This document shows, one piece after another, positions 18,153 to 28,904 of a DNA stretch of 64,000 bases. Source of the stretch: SG8-4 sp964598225 (GTDB lineage Bacteria > Planctomycetota > Phycisphaerae > Sedimentisphaerales > Anaerobacaceae); the NCBI GenBank assembly GCA_964598225.1, contig CAZRBG010000031.1:1-64000 (forward strand), given 5' to 3'. Both the position numbers and the translations under genes were made by a program. The notes below the pieces were generated by a model. The model was not told the DNA's origin, made no database searches, and was given only the letters and a program-made list of their open reading frames with translations. How positions within the stretch are numbered: the stretch's first letter is position 1; every line of letters starts with the position of its first letter.

Positions 18153-18983
18153 TTATATAAGGGTATCCGCGTACTTTTGAATGTCGGGAAGGCGAAAAAC
18201 CGGACCGTCTTTACAAACGTATTTGGGACCAATCTGGCAATGGCCGCAGTGCGCTATGCCACACTTCATACGTCTTTCCAGAGATACGTATATGTCGTTC
18301 GGATTCTGACCTTCGAAAATCAACTGCGCGGCGACAAATTTCATCATGATCTGGGGTCCGCAGGTAAACGTGACCGTCTCGGGCAATGAAACATCCAACT
18401 GATCAAAAAGACCGGTCACAAGGCCTTCGTGTACTTTCAGTTCGATTTGTTGGTTTATCTCATCGGCCGATAGTAAAACATTGATTTGGTCAGACCAATT
18501 TTTCAAATCATCCTTAAAAAGCATATCTTCCGGTGTTCGCGCTCCATAGAGAAGACATATTTTTCCCATCCTGCTTTTATTTTGAATGCAATAATGGACC
18601 ACCGGCCTCAGGGGCGCCATTCCGATGCCGCCCACGACGATGATCACGTTCTTGCCGTCGACCTTTTCCAGCGGCCAGCCGGTGCCGTAAGGCCCGCGAA
18701 TATGAACCTTTTGTCCCTTTTTCAATTTTGACAAAGCGTCGACAACATTGCCTGCCTCCCGGATTGTCTGAATGAACGTTCTATTCTGTTCGTCGATCCA
18801 ACTGAAAGAAAACGGCGCTTCGCCAATGCCCGGAAGGCCCAGCATATTGAATTGACCCGGCTTGAAAGAAAAACCATCGCCCTCGGTTAATAATTGAAGC
18901 GAAAATGTATTCTCCGTCTCGACAATTCGCTGCTCGACTGTAGCCTCTGCCGGCTGAAGCGGATTTGTGTTCGCCGTTCTCAT
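18153..18983 (-). CDS. hydG: Sulfhydrogenase gamma subunit, FAD/NAD(P)-binding reductase
   Basis: A 276-residue flavoprotein of the ferredoxin-NADP reductase/dihydroorotate dehydrogenase K-subunit type. FAD-binding residues are in the N-terminal barrel (FKPGQFNMLGLPGIGEAPFS), the NAD(P) site is GGIGMAPLRPVV near residue 115, and a C-terminal cluster of four cysteines (MKCGIAHCGHCQIG ... YVCKDGPVF) holds a 2Fe-2S centre. It passes electrons between the hydrogenase and NADP(H). The start overlaps the hydB stop by 4 bases. The symbol is by analogy to Pyrococcus hydG and is unrelated to the [FeFe]-hydrogenase maturase HydG. Confidence 0.93.
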   Translation of the reverse strand: MRTANTNPLQPAEATVEQRIVETENTFSLQLLTEGDGFSFKPGQFNMLGLPGIGEAPFSFSWIDEQNRTFIQTIREAGNVVDALSKLKKGQKVHIRGPYGTGWPLEKVDGKNVIIVVGGIGMAPLRPVVHYCIQNKSRMGKICLLYGARTPEDMLFKDDLKNWSDQINVLLSADEINQQIELKVHEGLVTGLFDQLDVSLPETVTFTCGPQIMMKFVAAQLIFEGQNPNDIYVSLERRMKCGIAHCGHCQIGPKYVCKDGPVFRLPDIQKYADTLI

Positions 18984-20035
18984 TTGGCGTTCTCCATCCT
19001 TACGTCCCGTTGTATTTCCTTTGCAATCTCGGTCAAATCAATCTTCGTCGGACACCAGGTCATACATCTGCCGCAGCCTATACAGCCGAAACAACCGTAC
19101 TGCTCCACCCAGGTGGACAGTTTATGCGTAACAAACTGCCTCAATCTTGCTTTACGTGACGACCGAAAGTTACCTTCGTGAACTCTGGCAAAATTAAGTT
19201 CCTGGCATGAATCCCAATACCTGCTTCTTTTGGTTGTCTGAAGGTCGTAAGAAGTAGTATCTTCGATGTTGTAACAATAGCACGTAGGGCAAACCATCGT
19301 ACAGTTTGTACAGCCCAGGCATCTGGATTCTGCTGTTCTTTTGTATACCGGATGATCCAGATTCTGCATGAGAAGCTCCGGCAATCCGCCTGTCTCGATC
19401 TTCTTCTCGAAAGAACCTCTGGCTCGGGCTTCGATTTCTTCTTTTTCGGTGAAGTCCTGACTTGTGGTGCTTCTCGTGCTGTCAACGTTTTCGAAAATCC
19501 TTTTCCCTTCTTCCGAACCGAACTCTACAAGATAATCATTCAGTTTCGAGGTCAAAACGACGTCAAAGCCATCGGCCAGTTGGAGAAATGGTCCGGTCCC
19601 CATCGATTCGCAGAATCCGCTTTCACAGGCCTCATTGCAATTCAAAACAACTGTCAGTGTTTGCTCCCTTCGCTCTTTGTAATAGGCATCTTTGAAGCCC
19701 TCCAGAAACGTTCTGTCCAAGACGCTTATCGCGTGCATGTCACAAGGATGAATCGCAAAGATCATTCTTCTTTTCGCTTCCTTTGGCGTAATAGTTTCAT
19801 GTCGACCGGTTTTTCTGTCGATATTGAAAAGCGTCTGCCGGGACGGATAAATGAACTGCCGCGGCGCCAGCATCGTTGAGCCATAGTCGAGGTCGAGAAC
19901 GCGTACATCCTGAATCGGCTCGAAGGTCACCTGGCCTCGTCTGTTCTTGACCGGGCCGAGAACATCGAACGTTTTCACAGCACCGTCAAGCCACTTCATC
20001 AAACCCTGGTGCGAAATGGCAAAAGCTTCACTCAT
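18980..20035 (-). CDS. hydB: Sulfhydrogenase beta subunit, 4Fe-4S electron-transfer protein
   Basis: A 351-residue iron-sulfur protein related to anaerobic sulfite reductase subunit A. The N-terminal two thirds contain AIHPCDMHAISVLDRTF, typical of the family. The C-terminal third has two ferredoxin-like cysteine motifs, CLGCTNCTMVCPTCYC and CFGCIGCGRCMTWCP. It connects the gamma flavoprotein to the hydrogenase module and in Pyrococcus is also linked to sulfur/polysulfide reduction. It is the first structural gene of the operon, 42 bases after the double-GAF gene on the same strand. Confidence 0.93.
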   Translation of the reverse strand: MSEAFAISHQGLMKWLDGAVKTFDVLGPVKNRRGQVTFEPIQDVRVLDLDYGSTMLAPRQFIYPSRQTLFNIDRKTGRHETITPKEAKRRMIFAIHPCDMHAISVLDRTFLEGFKDAYYKERREQTLTVVLNCNEACESGFCESMGTGPFLQLADGFDVVLTSKLNDYLVEFGSEEGKRIFENVDSTRSTTSQDFTEKEEIEARARGSFEKKIETGGLPELLMQNLDHPVYKRTAESRCLGCTNCTMVCPTCYCYNIEDTTSYDLQTTKRSRYWDSCQELNFARVHEGNFRSSRKARLRQFVTHKLSTWVEQYGCFGCIGCGRCMTWCPTKIDLTEIAKEIQRDVRMENAK

Positions 20036-20077
20036 TAATTGTCTCTACCGTCCAAGTACTCTGTTAAGAATATCGTC

Positions 20078-21136
20078 CTAAACCCGCGGCGGATGCTCTC
20101 CCCAGCCGTACCATTTCCACACATCCTTTGTCAGGTCTTCATAGTCGCGTTTTATATGCTCGTACAATCTTGCATTTTCCATGGCCGTTACACCGAAGTC
20201 CGCTAACGTTCCCAGAAACTCCATGTCTTCTACGTTCGATTGGTAATCATAGCCGGTATATACCCTGAGAGCGCCCACCACCTTATCCCTGAGTTTAAGG
20301 GGAACGCAGATGATAGACCTAATCCCTTCTTTTTTGACTGCTTTAGGGTATTGTATCCGTTTATCCTCGGCGGCATCCGCTATCACCACCTCACAACCTT
20401 TTAAGCATTCCTTAATGGACTTATCCGTCTCAATCGGTCCTTTGCTTTTGAATTCTTCGCTCAAGCCGTAATCGGCTACACTTTCCAGCTCTTTGGTCTG
20501 ATTATTTATCATCAGTAAGGATGCGCCTTTGGCGTACATCTCCTCAGAGGCACTTTGACATATCAGGTAAGGGATCTTTCTTGTCTTCAGCTCCGAAGTG
20601 AATGCCTTGCCGATCAAGTTGAGGTTCTTCAGCCTTTGATTTCTTTGGGAATTCCTGATAGCCGCAGCGCCCTGCAGGGCTAACGTTCTGATGAAAGTGA
20701 CTTCCTCGTCGTCGAATATACGTTCTTCATCAGTGTAAATCCTCAGAATCCCCAACAAACGTTCCTTGCACTGCAAAGGAACGCAGATGACCGATTTGAT
20801 TCCCTCCTTTTTTGCTTCCTGGGGGTACTGATAACGCTTATCCCTGGCAACGTTCTTAATTTGTACGGTTTTGCCCTGAAGTGCTTGTTTATCAATCGGG
20901 CTTTTGTCGACTTCCACCGGTCCCTTATTGAGATACGATTCGGAAAGTCCTTCCACCGCGCCGACTTCGAGGATTTGCCCCGATCTGTCCAGCAATCTAA
21001 CGGAGCTTGCTTTTGCGTTTAAGCAGGAAGCAGCCCCTTCAACCAGAGAAGACAAAACTTTGTTATATTCGAATTCGGAGACAATATTCCTGCAGACGGT
21101 GCACAGAGCCGTTAGATATTCTTTTTCTTTTGCCAT
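20078..21136 (-). CDS. Double GAF-domain sensor protein
   Basis: A 352-residue soluble protein made of two GAF domains (about residues 5-165 and 180-335) and no output domain. The two halves are recognisably duplicated: both contain DKRxQYPxxxKKEGIxSxICVPL followed by a similar closing strand. GAF domains bind cyclic nucleotides, haem, iron or redox ligands. The ATG at 21136 has GGAG eight bases upstream. Its position 42 bases in front of hydB on the same strand makes a regulatory or partner role for the hydrogenase operon plausible; this is inference. Without a kinase, cyclase or DNA-binding domain its output is unknown. Confidence 0.85.
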   Translation of the reverse strand: MAKEKEYLTALCTVCRNIVSEFEYNKVLSSLVEGAASCLNAKASSVRLLDRSGQILEVGAVEGLSESYLNKGPVEVDKSPIDKQALQGKTVQIKNVARDKRYQYPQEAKKEGIKSVICVPLQCKERLLGILRIYTDEERIFDDEEVTFIRTLALQGAAAIRNSQRNQRLKNLNLIGKAFTSELKTRKIPYLICQSASEEMYAKGASLLMINNQTKELESVADYGLSEEFKSKGPIETDKSIKECLKGCEVVIADAAEDKRIQYPKAVKKEGIRSIICVPLKLRDKVVGALRVYTGYDYQSNVEDMEFLGTLADFGVTAMENARLYEHIKRDYEDLTKDVWKWYGWGEHPPRV

Positions 21137-21283
21137 TTTGTTCTCCGAGCGGGAATGCATTTTACAACTTCAATGCCGTTTCGATAGAGACTATGTATCA
21201 AGACAAACTCGGCGCATGTCTAACATGCCGAACAATCCTGTCGGCCGACGAACCTCTCTTACGGCATAAAACCGGCTCGGCAA

Positions 21284-21469
21284 TTACATTTTCACCGGAT
21301 TGCAAAGGTTCTTCTCGTTGGCTGCCGCTCTGCCGCAGTTCTTACAGAAAAACTGCGGTTCTTTCACCAACTTGCTATATTCTTCTGTATTGTCTTTGTG
21401 GAAACCAAGGTTGGTTAGATAGCACAAGTGTTTGTCATGTCCCGGGTGCGGCATTTTTACATCGGCCAT
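21284..21469 (-). CDS. Small Cys/His-rich (zinc-ribbon-like) protein
   Basis: A 61-residue protein with potential metal ligands in HPGHDKHLC near the N-terminus, FFCKNCGRAA in the middle and a final Cys in NLCNPVKM. The arrangement suggests one treble-clef or zinc-ribbon site. The ATG at 21469 is preferred because GGAGAG lies in front of it; an upstream ATG at 21490 would add seven residues. It sits between the GAF gene and a second small zinc-ribbon gene on the same strand. Function unknown. Confidence 0.6.
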   Translation of the reverse strand: MADVKMPHPGHDKHLCYLTNLGFHKDNTEEYSKLVKEPQFFCKNCGRAAANEKNLCNPVKM

Positions 21470-21550
21470 AAATGTTCTCTCCACGTCCATCTTATCATTG
21501 CTTTTAGTTGACTCGAAGATATGCTTCTCCTTGTTCTCTTAGGATGTCGT

Positions 21551-21763
21551 CTAAGCCCCTATACAGAGGCTGTTCGATTTTCTTTGCAGCCAGTTGCCGT
21601 CGCAGGCGGTCCTGCTGCATTCGAACCAGATATACGTGCATCCGCTTTCAGTGCATCGCTCCACTTCGTTCATCACGGCTCCGCATTCCGGGCAACGGCC
21701 GCTTCCTTCCGCCTTTAGGAATTTCCTGCTTATGCTTCCTTTATGAACAACTGCCGATTCCAT
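21551..21763 (-). CDS. Small zinc-ribbon protein
   Basis: A 70-residue protein with CPECGAVM followed by C-x4-C and two further cysteines (ERCTESGCTYIWFECSRTACDGNW), an arrangement typical of one zinc ribbon plus extra Cys. The ATG has a strong AAGGAGAG eight bases upstream, so it is very likely translated. Such small ribbons often bind nucleic acid or act as chaperone-like adaptors. It lies 81 bases before the previous small gene on the same strand; about 225 bases without a gene separate it from the LuxR regulator. Function unknown. Confidence 0.7.
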   Translation of the reverse strand: MESAVVHKGSISRKFLKAEGSGRCPECGAVMNEVERCTESGCTYIWFECSRTACDGNWLQRKSNSLCIGA

Positions 21764-21989
21764 GGCTTACTCTCCTTCAAGATACTGAATCAACACCAAA
21801 TACTCTTTCTTACTCTTACGAGCTACTGGCGTCATCTATACCAAAAGGTAGAGAAGGCGGGAATAGGGGAAATCCTGAATTTGTACTACGTAATTTGCTG
21901 ATAAAACCTTTTTAATGAACGCAACACGGGCCTTTGCAGCTTCGGCGGTAACGAAATGAAGAAGAAATAAGTTAAAACTATATAAGGAC

Positions 21990-22640
21990 TTACGACTCGA
22001 GCATCGTCAGGCCTTCCTGAATGGCATATTTGGTCAACTGTGCTATATTATCTATGTTCAGTTTATTCATGACCCGCAGCCGGTGGGCTTCGACCGTTTT
22101 CGAGCTGATGTGCAAACGCAGGCCGATCTGTTTGGTCGTATGGCCTTCGGCCAGAAGCTGCAGAACCTGCCGTTCCCTGTCGCTGAGCACCGAAAAAGCC
22201 AATGTTGCCTTGTCTGAGGAACTAACATAATCCTGGATAACGACGTCGCCTATCGACGGGCTGACGTATGTTTTGCCCTCGGAGACGGTCCTGATCGCCT
22301 TGACCAACTCCTCAAGCGGGGAATTCTTGAGCAGATATCCCGACGCACCGGCTCGAAACATCTCCCTGACATACTTGTTGCCGGAATGCATCGAAAGCCC
22401 GATGATCTTCACCGAAGGGGATTCTTTCACCAGTTGCCGCGTGGCTTCGATCCCGTTGAGGTCGGGCATCCCGATATCCATCACAACAATGTCGGGTGAC
22501 AATTCCTTAGCAAGTTCAACAGTCGTTATGCCGTTGTCAGCCTGTCCAATTACTTCAATGTCCGTTTCCTCCTGCAAGGACGTGCTGAGGCTATGACGGA
22601 CAATACTGTGATCGTCGGCTAATAAAATTCGTATGCTCAC
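21990..22640 (-). CDS. NarL/FixJ-family response regulator
   Basis: A 216-residue transcription factor. An N-terminal receiver domain (residues 1-125: LLADDHS acidic pocket, phospho-Asp in DIVVMDIGMPDLNG, Lys in SGYLLKNSP) is joined to a C-terminal LuxR-type helix-turn-helix (about 148-212: LSDRERQVLQLLAEGHTTKQIG). The start is GTG with GGAG seven bases upstream, inside the end of the kinase gene. The 3-base gap to the kinase stop means the two are translationally coupled and form a cognate pair. Target promoters are unknown. Confidence 0.95.
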   Translation of the reverse strand: MSIRILLADDHSIVRHSLSTSLQEETDIEVIGQADNGITTVELAKELSPDIVVMDIGMPDLNGIEATRQLVKESPSVKIIGLSMHSGNKYVREMFRAGASGYLLKNSPLEELVKAIRTVSEGKTYVSPSIGDVVIQDYVSSSDKATLAFSVLSDRERQVLQLLAEGHTTKQIGLRLHISSKTVEAHRLRVMNKLNIDNIAQLTKYAIQEGLTMLES

Positions 22641-22643
22641 AGG

Positions 22644-25079
22644 TCAACTCCTTCCGGGCTCTTCTTCGTCATTTAAACTAAGTGGGACTGTTAAGATCGC
22701 TTTCGTCCCGTGGCCGTCGGCCGATTCGATCTCAAATTGCCCCCCGATATTGTTCAGCCGTTCGCGAATGCTTAGTAAGCCGAATCCCTTTCTTTTTGTC
22801 GATTCGTTATTCATGATAGCCGCGTCGAATCCTTTGCCGTCATCTTCGACCCTGACGCAAATATCGGAATTGAATCGCAGTAACTTTACCTTCACGAGGC
22901 CGGCCTCGGCGTGTTTCGCGCTGTTGATCAGCAGTTCCCGAATCGAACGATATAAAAGAACTTTCACGTCATCGGTCAACGGCTTGGTTGACGGTTCGTT
23001 TTCAAAACTGCATCGAATATGACGTTCCTTGCTCATCTTGTCAACTAAATCTTCGACCGCCGTCTCGAAACCCAGATCGTAAAGACTGCTCGGGCTCAGA
23101 TCGAAGCTTAGCGTACGAGTCTTGCGGATGGCTTCGTCGAGATGATTCCAGAGATCCTCGATAGACGCCCGCAATTGCTCCGGGGCCGACTTTTTCATAT
23201 TATTGACCTTCCACGACGACAAAGCGAGAAGCTGGCCTACCGAATCGTGGAGATCGACCGCAATTCGGCGGCGTTCCTGCTCTTCAGCAAGCTGAAGCTC
23301 GGCCGTGAGTTCCCGAAGCTCTTGACGATTGGCGCGAATTTCATTTACCGCACGCTCGCGCTCCGTGACGTCTTTCAGCGAAAACAGCAGAAATTCTACT
23401 TCGCCGCCCTCATCGAGGACCGGCACCAGCGTCCAGTCCCAGAAGGTTACGCCCCATTCCGGATGGTCGGGAAAAAAGAAAGGCCTGGCAAATGTCTGGT
23501 AAGGGGTCTTGCTCCTGACGACCTCTTCGAAGATTCTCCGGTTCTCCTGGTGTGGAAAGAATTCGAAATGATTGCGCCCCACAAGTTCCGACATATCCTT
23601 CTGGCATGACTCGGTGTAAGCCTTATTAACGCGGATAAAGTTAAACTCCTTGTCGAGAATGACCAGCGGGGTAATGGTATGTGAAAAGTATGCATCCAGG
23701 TCCCTCGTTCGCTCTCGAAGTGATTGTTCGGTCCGCCTCCGTTGTTCGACCTCCTGTTGAAGTTGATCCACCGTTTTAGCCAGCTCGGCCGTCCGCTCTT
23801 TTACCTTCTCCTCGAGCTCGTCCCGGTTCTTGCGTAACAATTCTTTGATCTGTTCCTGGACCGTTACGTCCCGACCGTATAAGTTGACATATCTGCCCTC
23901 CTTTATAGGGGCGACGGCAAAAGAAAAGATGTGGCTGCCGCATGTGTCTTTTCTGACTACCATACGGGCATATCGCAGTGATTCTTTGGTCAGAACCTGC
24001 CATCTTTCAGGCACCTTTTGGCCGATTTCACAATTCCACTCCTTCAGAAACAACAGGCCCGCCGTGTTACTGTACAATATGGTTCCGTCTTCGGATAGCC
24101 GTATTACCGGATAGGGATTTTCGCCGGGAAATTTTGCTATGTCTCTAATCTTTTCCTCGGCAAATTTAATCCTGGATATATCATAGTTCACACCGGTAAT
24201 CCGAACCGGCTTTCCGCTCTCGTCGCGGTACAATTCGCCCCGGCTCAACAGCCAGCAGACCTTCCCATCGGCCCGTATAATCCTGAACTCATCATTGAAT
24301 TCACGCCCCTTCTCAAAAACCAGCTTCACCTTTTCCTCCACACGCTCCCGGTCGTCGACGTGGATGTAATTGAAAAAAGTCTCAGCCCTGACCGGCTCCG
24401 TAGTGGCGTTCAATCCCAACATCTCGAACAGGATATCGTTCCAGATCACCTGATTCGTCCGCACATCCCAATCCCAGGTCCCCGTACGGCTGCTCTCGAT
24501 AACAAGCCTCAGCCGCTCTTCGCTTTGTCGCAGTTGTTCGAAGGCTTGCTCGGCCTGCCGGCGGGCGGCAATCGCATCGTCCATCAGGTTGAGCGCCGCC
24601 AGACGAGAATCTTTCAGCGTTTGATTCGCCACCTCGAGATCGGCTGAATGCTCGGCGAGCCGGGCATTGGCCTCGTGCAGTTCCGCTTGGACCTTCTTGC
24701 GCTCGATAGCGTAGCGGATGCTCCTCGACAGGAGCTGCTCGTCTATCTTGCCCTTAACCAGGTAATCCGAGGCGTTCTTGTGCAGAGCCTGAATGCCCAT
24801 ATTCTCGTCGTCCACACCGGTCAACATCACCACAGGCAGACGGGGCTTGCTGGCGATTATCCTTTCCAGGCCGTTGAAACCGTCACTGTCCGGCAGCTTG
24901 ATATCAAGCAGAACGGCGTCAAATTCTTCGCCCTCGAGCATCTGCAACGCGTCTTCGAGCCGCTCGGTGTGCGTGCTCGCAAACTCCGGATCGCTGCACT
25001 CTTTGAACATCTCAACGACCAACCGGGCGTCTGCAGGATTGTCTTCGACTAACAGAATGTTTATGCGATTATTTTCCAC
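22644..25079 (-). CDS. REC-PAS histidine kinase (HisKA_3 type)
   Basis: An 811-residue cytoplasmic sensor kinase. Domains in order: receiver (about 5-125, LLVEDNPADARL, phospho-Asp in FDAVLLDIKLPDSDG), coiled coil, PAS (about 190-310), PAS (about 315-420), coiled coil with repeated Glu/Lys, PAS (about 465-575), HisKA_3 dimerisation domain (His in IAVDLHDSVGQLLALSS) and HATPase_c (ELLINSAKHAEAGLVKVKL ... VRVEDDGKGFD). HisKA_3 kinases pair with NarL-type regulators, and one follows directly. There are no membrane segments, so it senses something internal or a partner protein through the N-terminal receiver. GTG start; the ribosome site is weak. Confidence 0.93.
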   Translation of the reverse strand: MENNRINILLVEDNPADARLVVEMFKECSDPEFASTHTERLEDALQMLEGEEFDAVLLDIKLPDSDGFNGLERIIASKPRLPVVMLTGVDDENMGIQALHKNASDYLVKGKIDEQLLSRSIRYAIERKKVQAELHEANARLAEHSADLEVANQTLKDSRLAALNLMDDAIAARRQAEQAFEQLRQSEERLRLVIESSRTGTWDWDVRTNQVIWNDILFEMLGLNATTEPVRAETFFNYIHVDDRERVEEKVKLVFEKGREFNDEFRIIRADGKVCWLLSRGELYRDESGKPVRITGVNYDISRIKFAEEKIRDIAKFPGENPYPVIRLSEDGTILYSNTAGLLFLKEWNCEIGQKVPERWQVLTKESLRYARMVVRKDTCGSHIFSFAVAPIKEGRYVNLYGRDVTVQEQIKELLRKNRDELEEKVKERTAELAKTVDQLQQEVEQRRRTEQSLRERTRDLDAYFSHTITPLVILDKEFNFIRVNKAYTESCQKDMSELVGRNHFEFFPHQENRRIFEEVVRSKTPYQTFARPFFFPDHPEWGVTFWDWTLVPVLDEGGEVEFLLFSLKDVTERERAVNEIRANRQELRELTAELQLAEEQERRRIAVDLHDSVGQLLALSSWKVNNMKKSAPEQLRASIEDLWNHLDEAIRKTRTLSFDLSPSSLYDLGFETAVEDLVDKMSKERHIRCSFENEPSTKPLTDDVKVLLYRSIRELLINSAKHAEAGLVKVKLLRFNSDICVRVEDDGKGFDAAIMNNESTKRKGFGLLSIRERLNNIGGQFEIESADGHGTKAILTVPLSLNDEEEPGRS

Positions 25080-25117
25080 AAGCCGTCACTCGCTCGGCAA
25101 AAACAATGAACCGGAAC

Positions 25118-25549
25118 TTAATCTTTCGGCGGCAGCTTCACCACCGTCAACCAGAAATCCTTGATCGTCTTGACCACTTTGGAAAACTGGTTCAGATCGA
25201 TAGGTTTTGTGATATAGCAGTTAGCGTGCAGGTGGTACGATCTGACGACGTCTTCCTCGGCCTTCGAAATAGTCAGGACCACCACGGGAATCATCTCCAA
25301 CTCCTTATCGTTCTTGATCTCTTCGAGCACTTCGCGACCGTCCTTTTTCGGCAGGTTCAGGTCCAGAAGGATAAGGTCCGGCTGCTTCACTTTGGCGTAC
25401 GAGCCTTCCTGGCGCAAAAAGGCCATGGCCTCCACGCCGTCGTTGACCACGTGCAGATTCATGTACAGCTTCTCTTCTTTCAACGCCTCCTGCGTCAGAC
25501 GCACGTCGGCGGGATTGTCTTCGACCAAAAGTATCTCAATCGGGTTCAC
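25118..25549 (-). CDS. Single-domain response regulator (Rcp1-like)
   Basis: A 143-residue stand-alone receiver domain. It has the acidic pocket EILLVEDNPADVRL, phospho-Asp in DLILLDLNLPKKDG, Thr in VVLTISKAEED and Lys in NCYITKPID. Such proteins shuttle phosphate between kinases or act on phytochrome-type kinases. I place the start at GTG 25549 with AAGGA nine bases upstream. The frame stays open to an ATG at 25633, and the extra 28 residues contain a near copy of this protein's own DVRLTQEALKE helix (see the repeat entry). It lies between two histidine kinases on the same strand. Confidence 0.88.
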   Translation of the reverse strand: MNPIEILLVEDNPADVRLTQEALKEEKLYMNLHVVNDGVEAMAFLRQEGSYAKVKQPDLILLDLNLPKKDGREVLEEIKNDKELEMIPVVVLTISKAEEDVVRSYHLHANCYITKPIDLNQFSKVVKTIKDFWLTVVKLPPKD

Positions 25550-25606
25550 GCTAATATTTCCTTTCAATTTCTTTCCTTCTTTCAATGCCTCCTGCGCCAG
25601 ACGCAC
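25474..25606 (-). repeat. Imperfect 31-bp direct repeat at the 5' end of the receiver gene
   Basis: Bases 25576-25606 and 25474-25504 are identical at 29 of 31 positions and are offset by 102 bases, that is 34 codons in the same frame. On the minus strand both encode VRL-x-QEALKE, the first helix of the receiver fold. The upstream copy lies just before the likely GTG start, so it looks like the stump of a second receiver gene or a partial in-frame duplication. Confidence 0.75.
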
Positions 25607-25666
25607 ATTTGTTATTGGCAAGCCATTCACCATTTACCATAGGATAGAATTCCTTCCTGTTACATC

Positions 25667-27806
25667 TCATTTGGGCACCGTGAAATAAAACGTCGAGCCG
25701 CGTCCCGGCTCGGATTCGACCCAGATTCTGCCGCCCCAGTTTTCCACGATTTTCCTGCAGATGGACAGCCCGATGCCCGTGCCGTCATATTCGCTTCTCG
25801 AATGCAGCCGCTGAAAAACCTTGAATATCTTCTCGGCATATTTCGGCTCCATGCCGATCCCGTTGTCGCTGACGGAAAAGATCCATTCGTTGTAACCTCT
25901 TGTAGCAGCAATGCGGATCTCGGGCGGCTGCGGGCCGTGGAACTTCAGCGCGTTGCCGATCAGGTTTTGAAACACCTGCGTAAAGGCCACTTCGGCGCCG
26001 GCGACGGCCGGCAGGTCCTCGTAACTGACCGTGGCCCCGGCGTCTTCTATGGCCTGCGACAACCCCTCGGTGACGCCGCGCACGACCTCGTTACAATTCA
26101 CGCGGCTCATCTTCAGGCCTTTCCTGCCGGCGCGGGAATACGCCAGCAGGTCTGCAATCAGCGTCTGCATTCGATCCGCCGCCTCGACGATAAAACCGAT
26201 AAAATCCTTCGCGTCCTGATCGAGCTTGTCCTTGTACCGTTTTTCCAGCAACTGCGAATAGCTGGCCATTGCCCTCAGAGGCTCCTGCAAGTCGTGCGAG
26301 GTCACATAGGCAAACTCTTCGAGATTCGCATTCGTACGCTCGAGTTTTTGTTCGGCCCGCTTTTGCTCGGTGATATCCTGGACCATCCCCATCGAGCGAA
26401 TGACCCTGCCGGCCTCGTCGCGCAGATGCTCGCACTTTTCGTGGACGAACCGGACCTCGCCGGTATCTGCGCGGCATATCCGGTGCTCGATCTCGTACGA
26501 GTTCCGTCCTTGCCGCACCGAGTCCGAGTATGCCGCATCAACGGCGGCCCGATCCTCCGAATGCACACGCTCCAGAAAGCCCTCGTACGTCGCGCCGAAC
26601 TGCTGAGGCTGCAAGCCGAATATCCGGTATACCTCGTCCGACCATGTCAGCTCGTCCGAGACCAGATCCAGCTCCCAACTGCCTAAATGCGCGATCTCCT
26701 GGGCGCGCTGCAGCCGTTCTTTGCTCTCCCGCAACGCATCCTCCGCCCTGGTGCGCTCATCTTCGCGCAACTTGCGTTCAATCCAGGCGTACAGAACGGG
26801 CGCGATGCTGGCCGCGATGTGATCCAGCGTTTGGCGATCCTCTTCGCCGTAGCCGCCTTCTTTGTTGGCGAGGTTCAGCAGTCCGATGGTCTGGTCGTGA
26901 AAAACGATGGGTGCGGCCAGATTGTTGTGGATGGCAGGATGGCCCGGCGGCACAGGCGGCGCCTCATTGGTATACAGCGAGCGTTTTTCCGTCAGCGCGC
27001 GGCCCCACAGGCCCTTCCATTTCTCGGGCGGGTAGTGAATGCATTTGCCCTCGATCTCGCACTCATCGAGCATCCTCGACAGGCTCGGACAGATCAAATG
27101 CCCCGGCTCGGGAATGTACCCGAAGACTCCCTGGCGGCTGGCCATCTCTTCCTGCACGATCTCCAGCGCCCGCTCGAACAACTCGTTGCCGTCGTACTCG
27201 ACGAACGCACGGAGCACGCGATTGGCGAAGACGGTCCTTCGCTGCACCTCTCGTGCTTTCAGTTCCGCGCGTTTTCGCTCAGTCACGTCGCGGGCCACGT
27301 GCACGGAGCCGTACATTTTTCCTCGCTCATCGTGAATCGGCGTGGTGCTGACCATGAAATCGCCGCCGAGCCGGTCTTCGCGTACCTCGGCCAGGTGCTC
27401 GGCGCCGTCGCGCAACGTCCGCGCGTGCGGACAGAACGCTGGCGGCTCGTCGGTGCCGTGGACGGCCTTGTAGCAGGGCAATCCGATACACTGATCCGAC
27501 GGCAGCCCAAGCCGCTCGGCCATCGCGCGGTTGGCCCGGACGATCCGGTGCCGGTCGTCCAGAATCGCTACAAGGTCCGGGACGCTATCGAACGTCCGCT
27601 CCCAGTGCTCCCTGGCCTCGACCAGGGCTTGCTCGCGGCTGCGCAGCTCTTCGTTGGCCGTTCGCAGCTCTTCGGTCTGCGCGGCCAGCTCCTCCGCCTG
27701 CTCCTGGAGCTTCTCGTTGGCCGCTTCCAGGTCCTGTGCGGCGGCGGCCATTGCATCGGCCCGCTGAGAAGTTGTGGTGCTGTTCTTTTTCAAATTACGT
27801 TTCTCG

Positions 27807-27814
<8 letters not shown>
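25667..27814 (-). CDS. PAS/GAF sensor histidine kinase (phytochrome-like output)
   Basis: A 715-residue soluble kinase. Domains in order: N-terminal coiled coil (about 20-70, repeats of EELAAQTEEL type), PAS (about 72-185), GAF (about 195-345, including a CEIEGKCIHYPPE segment), PAS with PAC (about 370-485), HisKA (His in YVTSHDLQEPLRAM) and HATPase_c (FQNLIGNALKFHG ... VSDNGIGMEPKYAE ... GTGIGLSICRKIVE). The DLQEPLR H-box is the phytochrome-kinase subclass, which commonly works with single-domain receivers like the one 117 bases downstream. The ATG at 27814 overlaps the preceding PAS gene by 8 bases. It belongs to the kaiC-kaiB transcription unit by direction and spacing. Confidence 0.93.
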
Positions 27815-28900
<1,086 letters not shown>

Positions 28901-28904
<4 letters not shown>

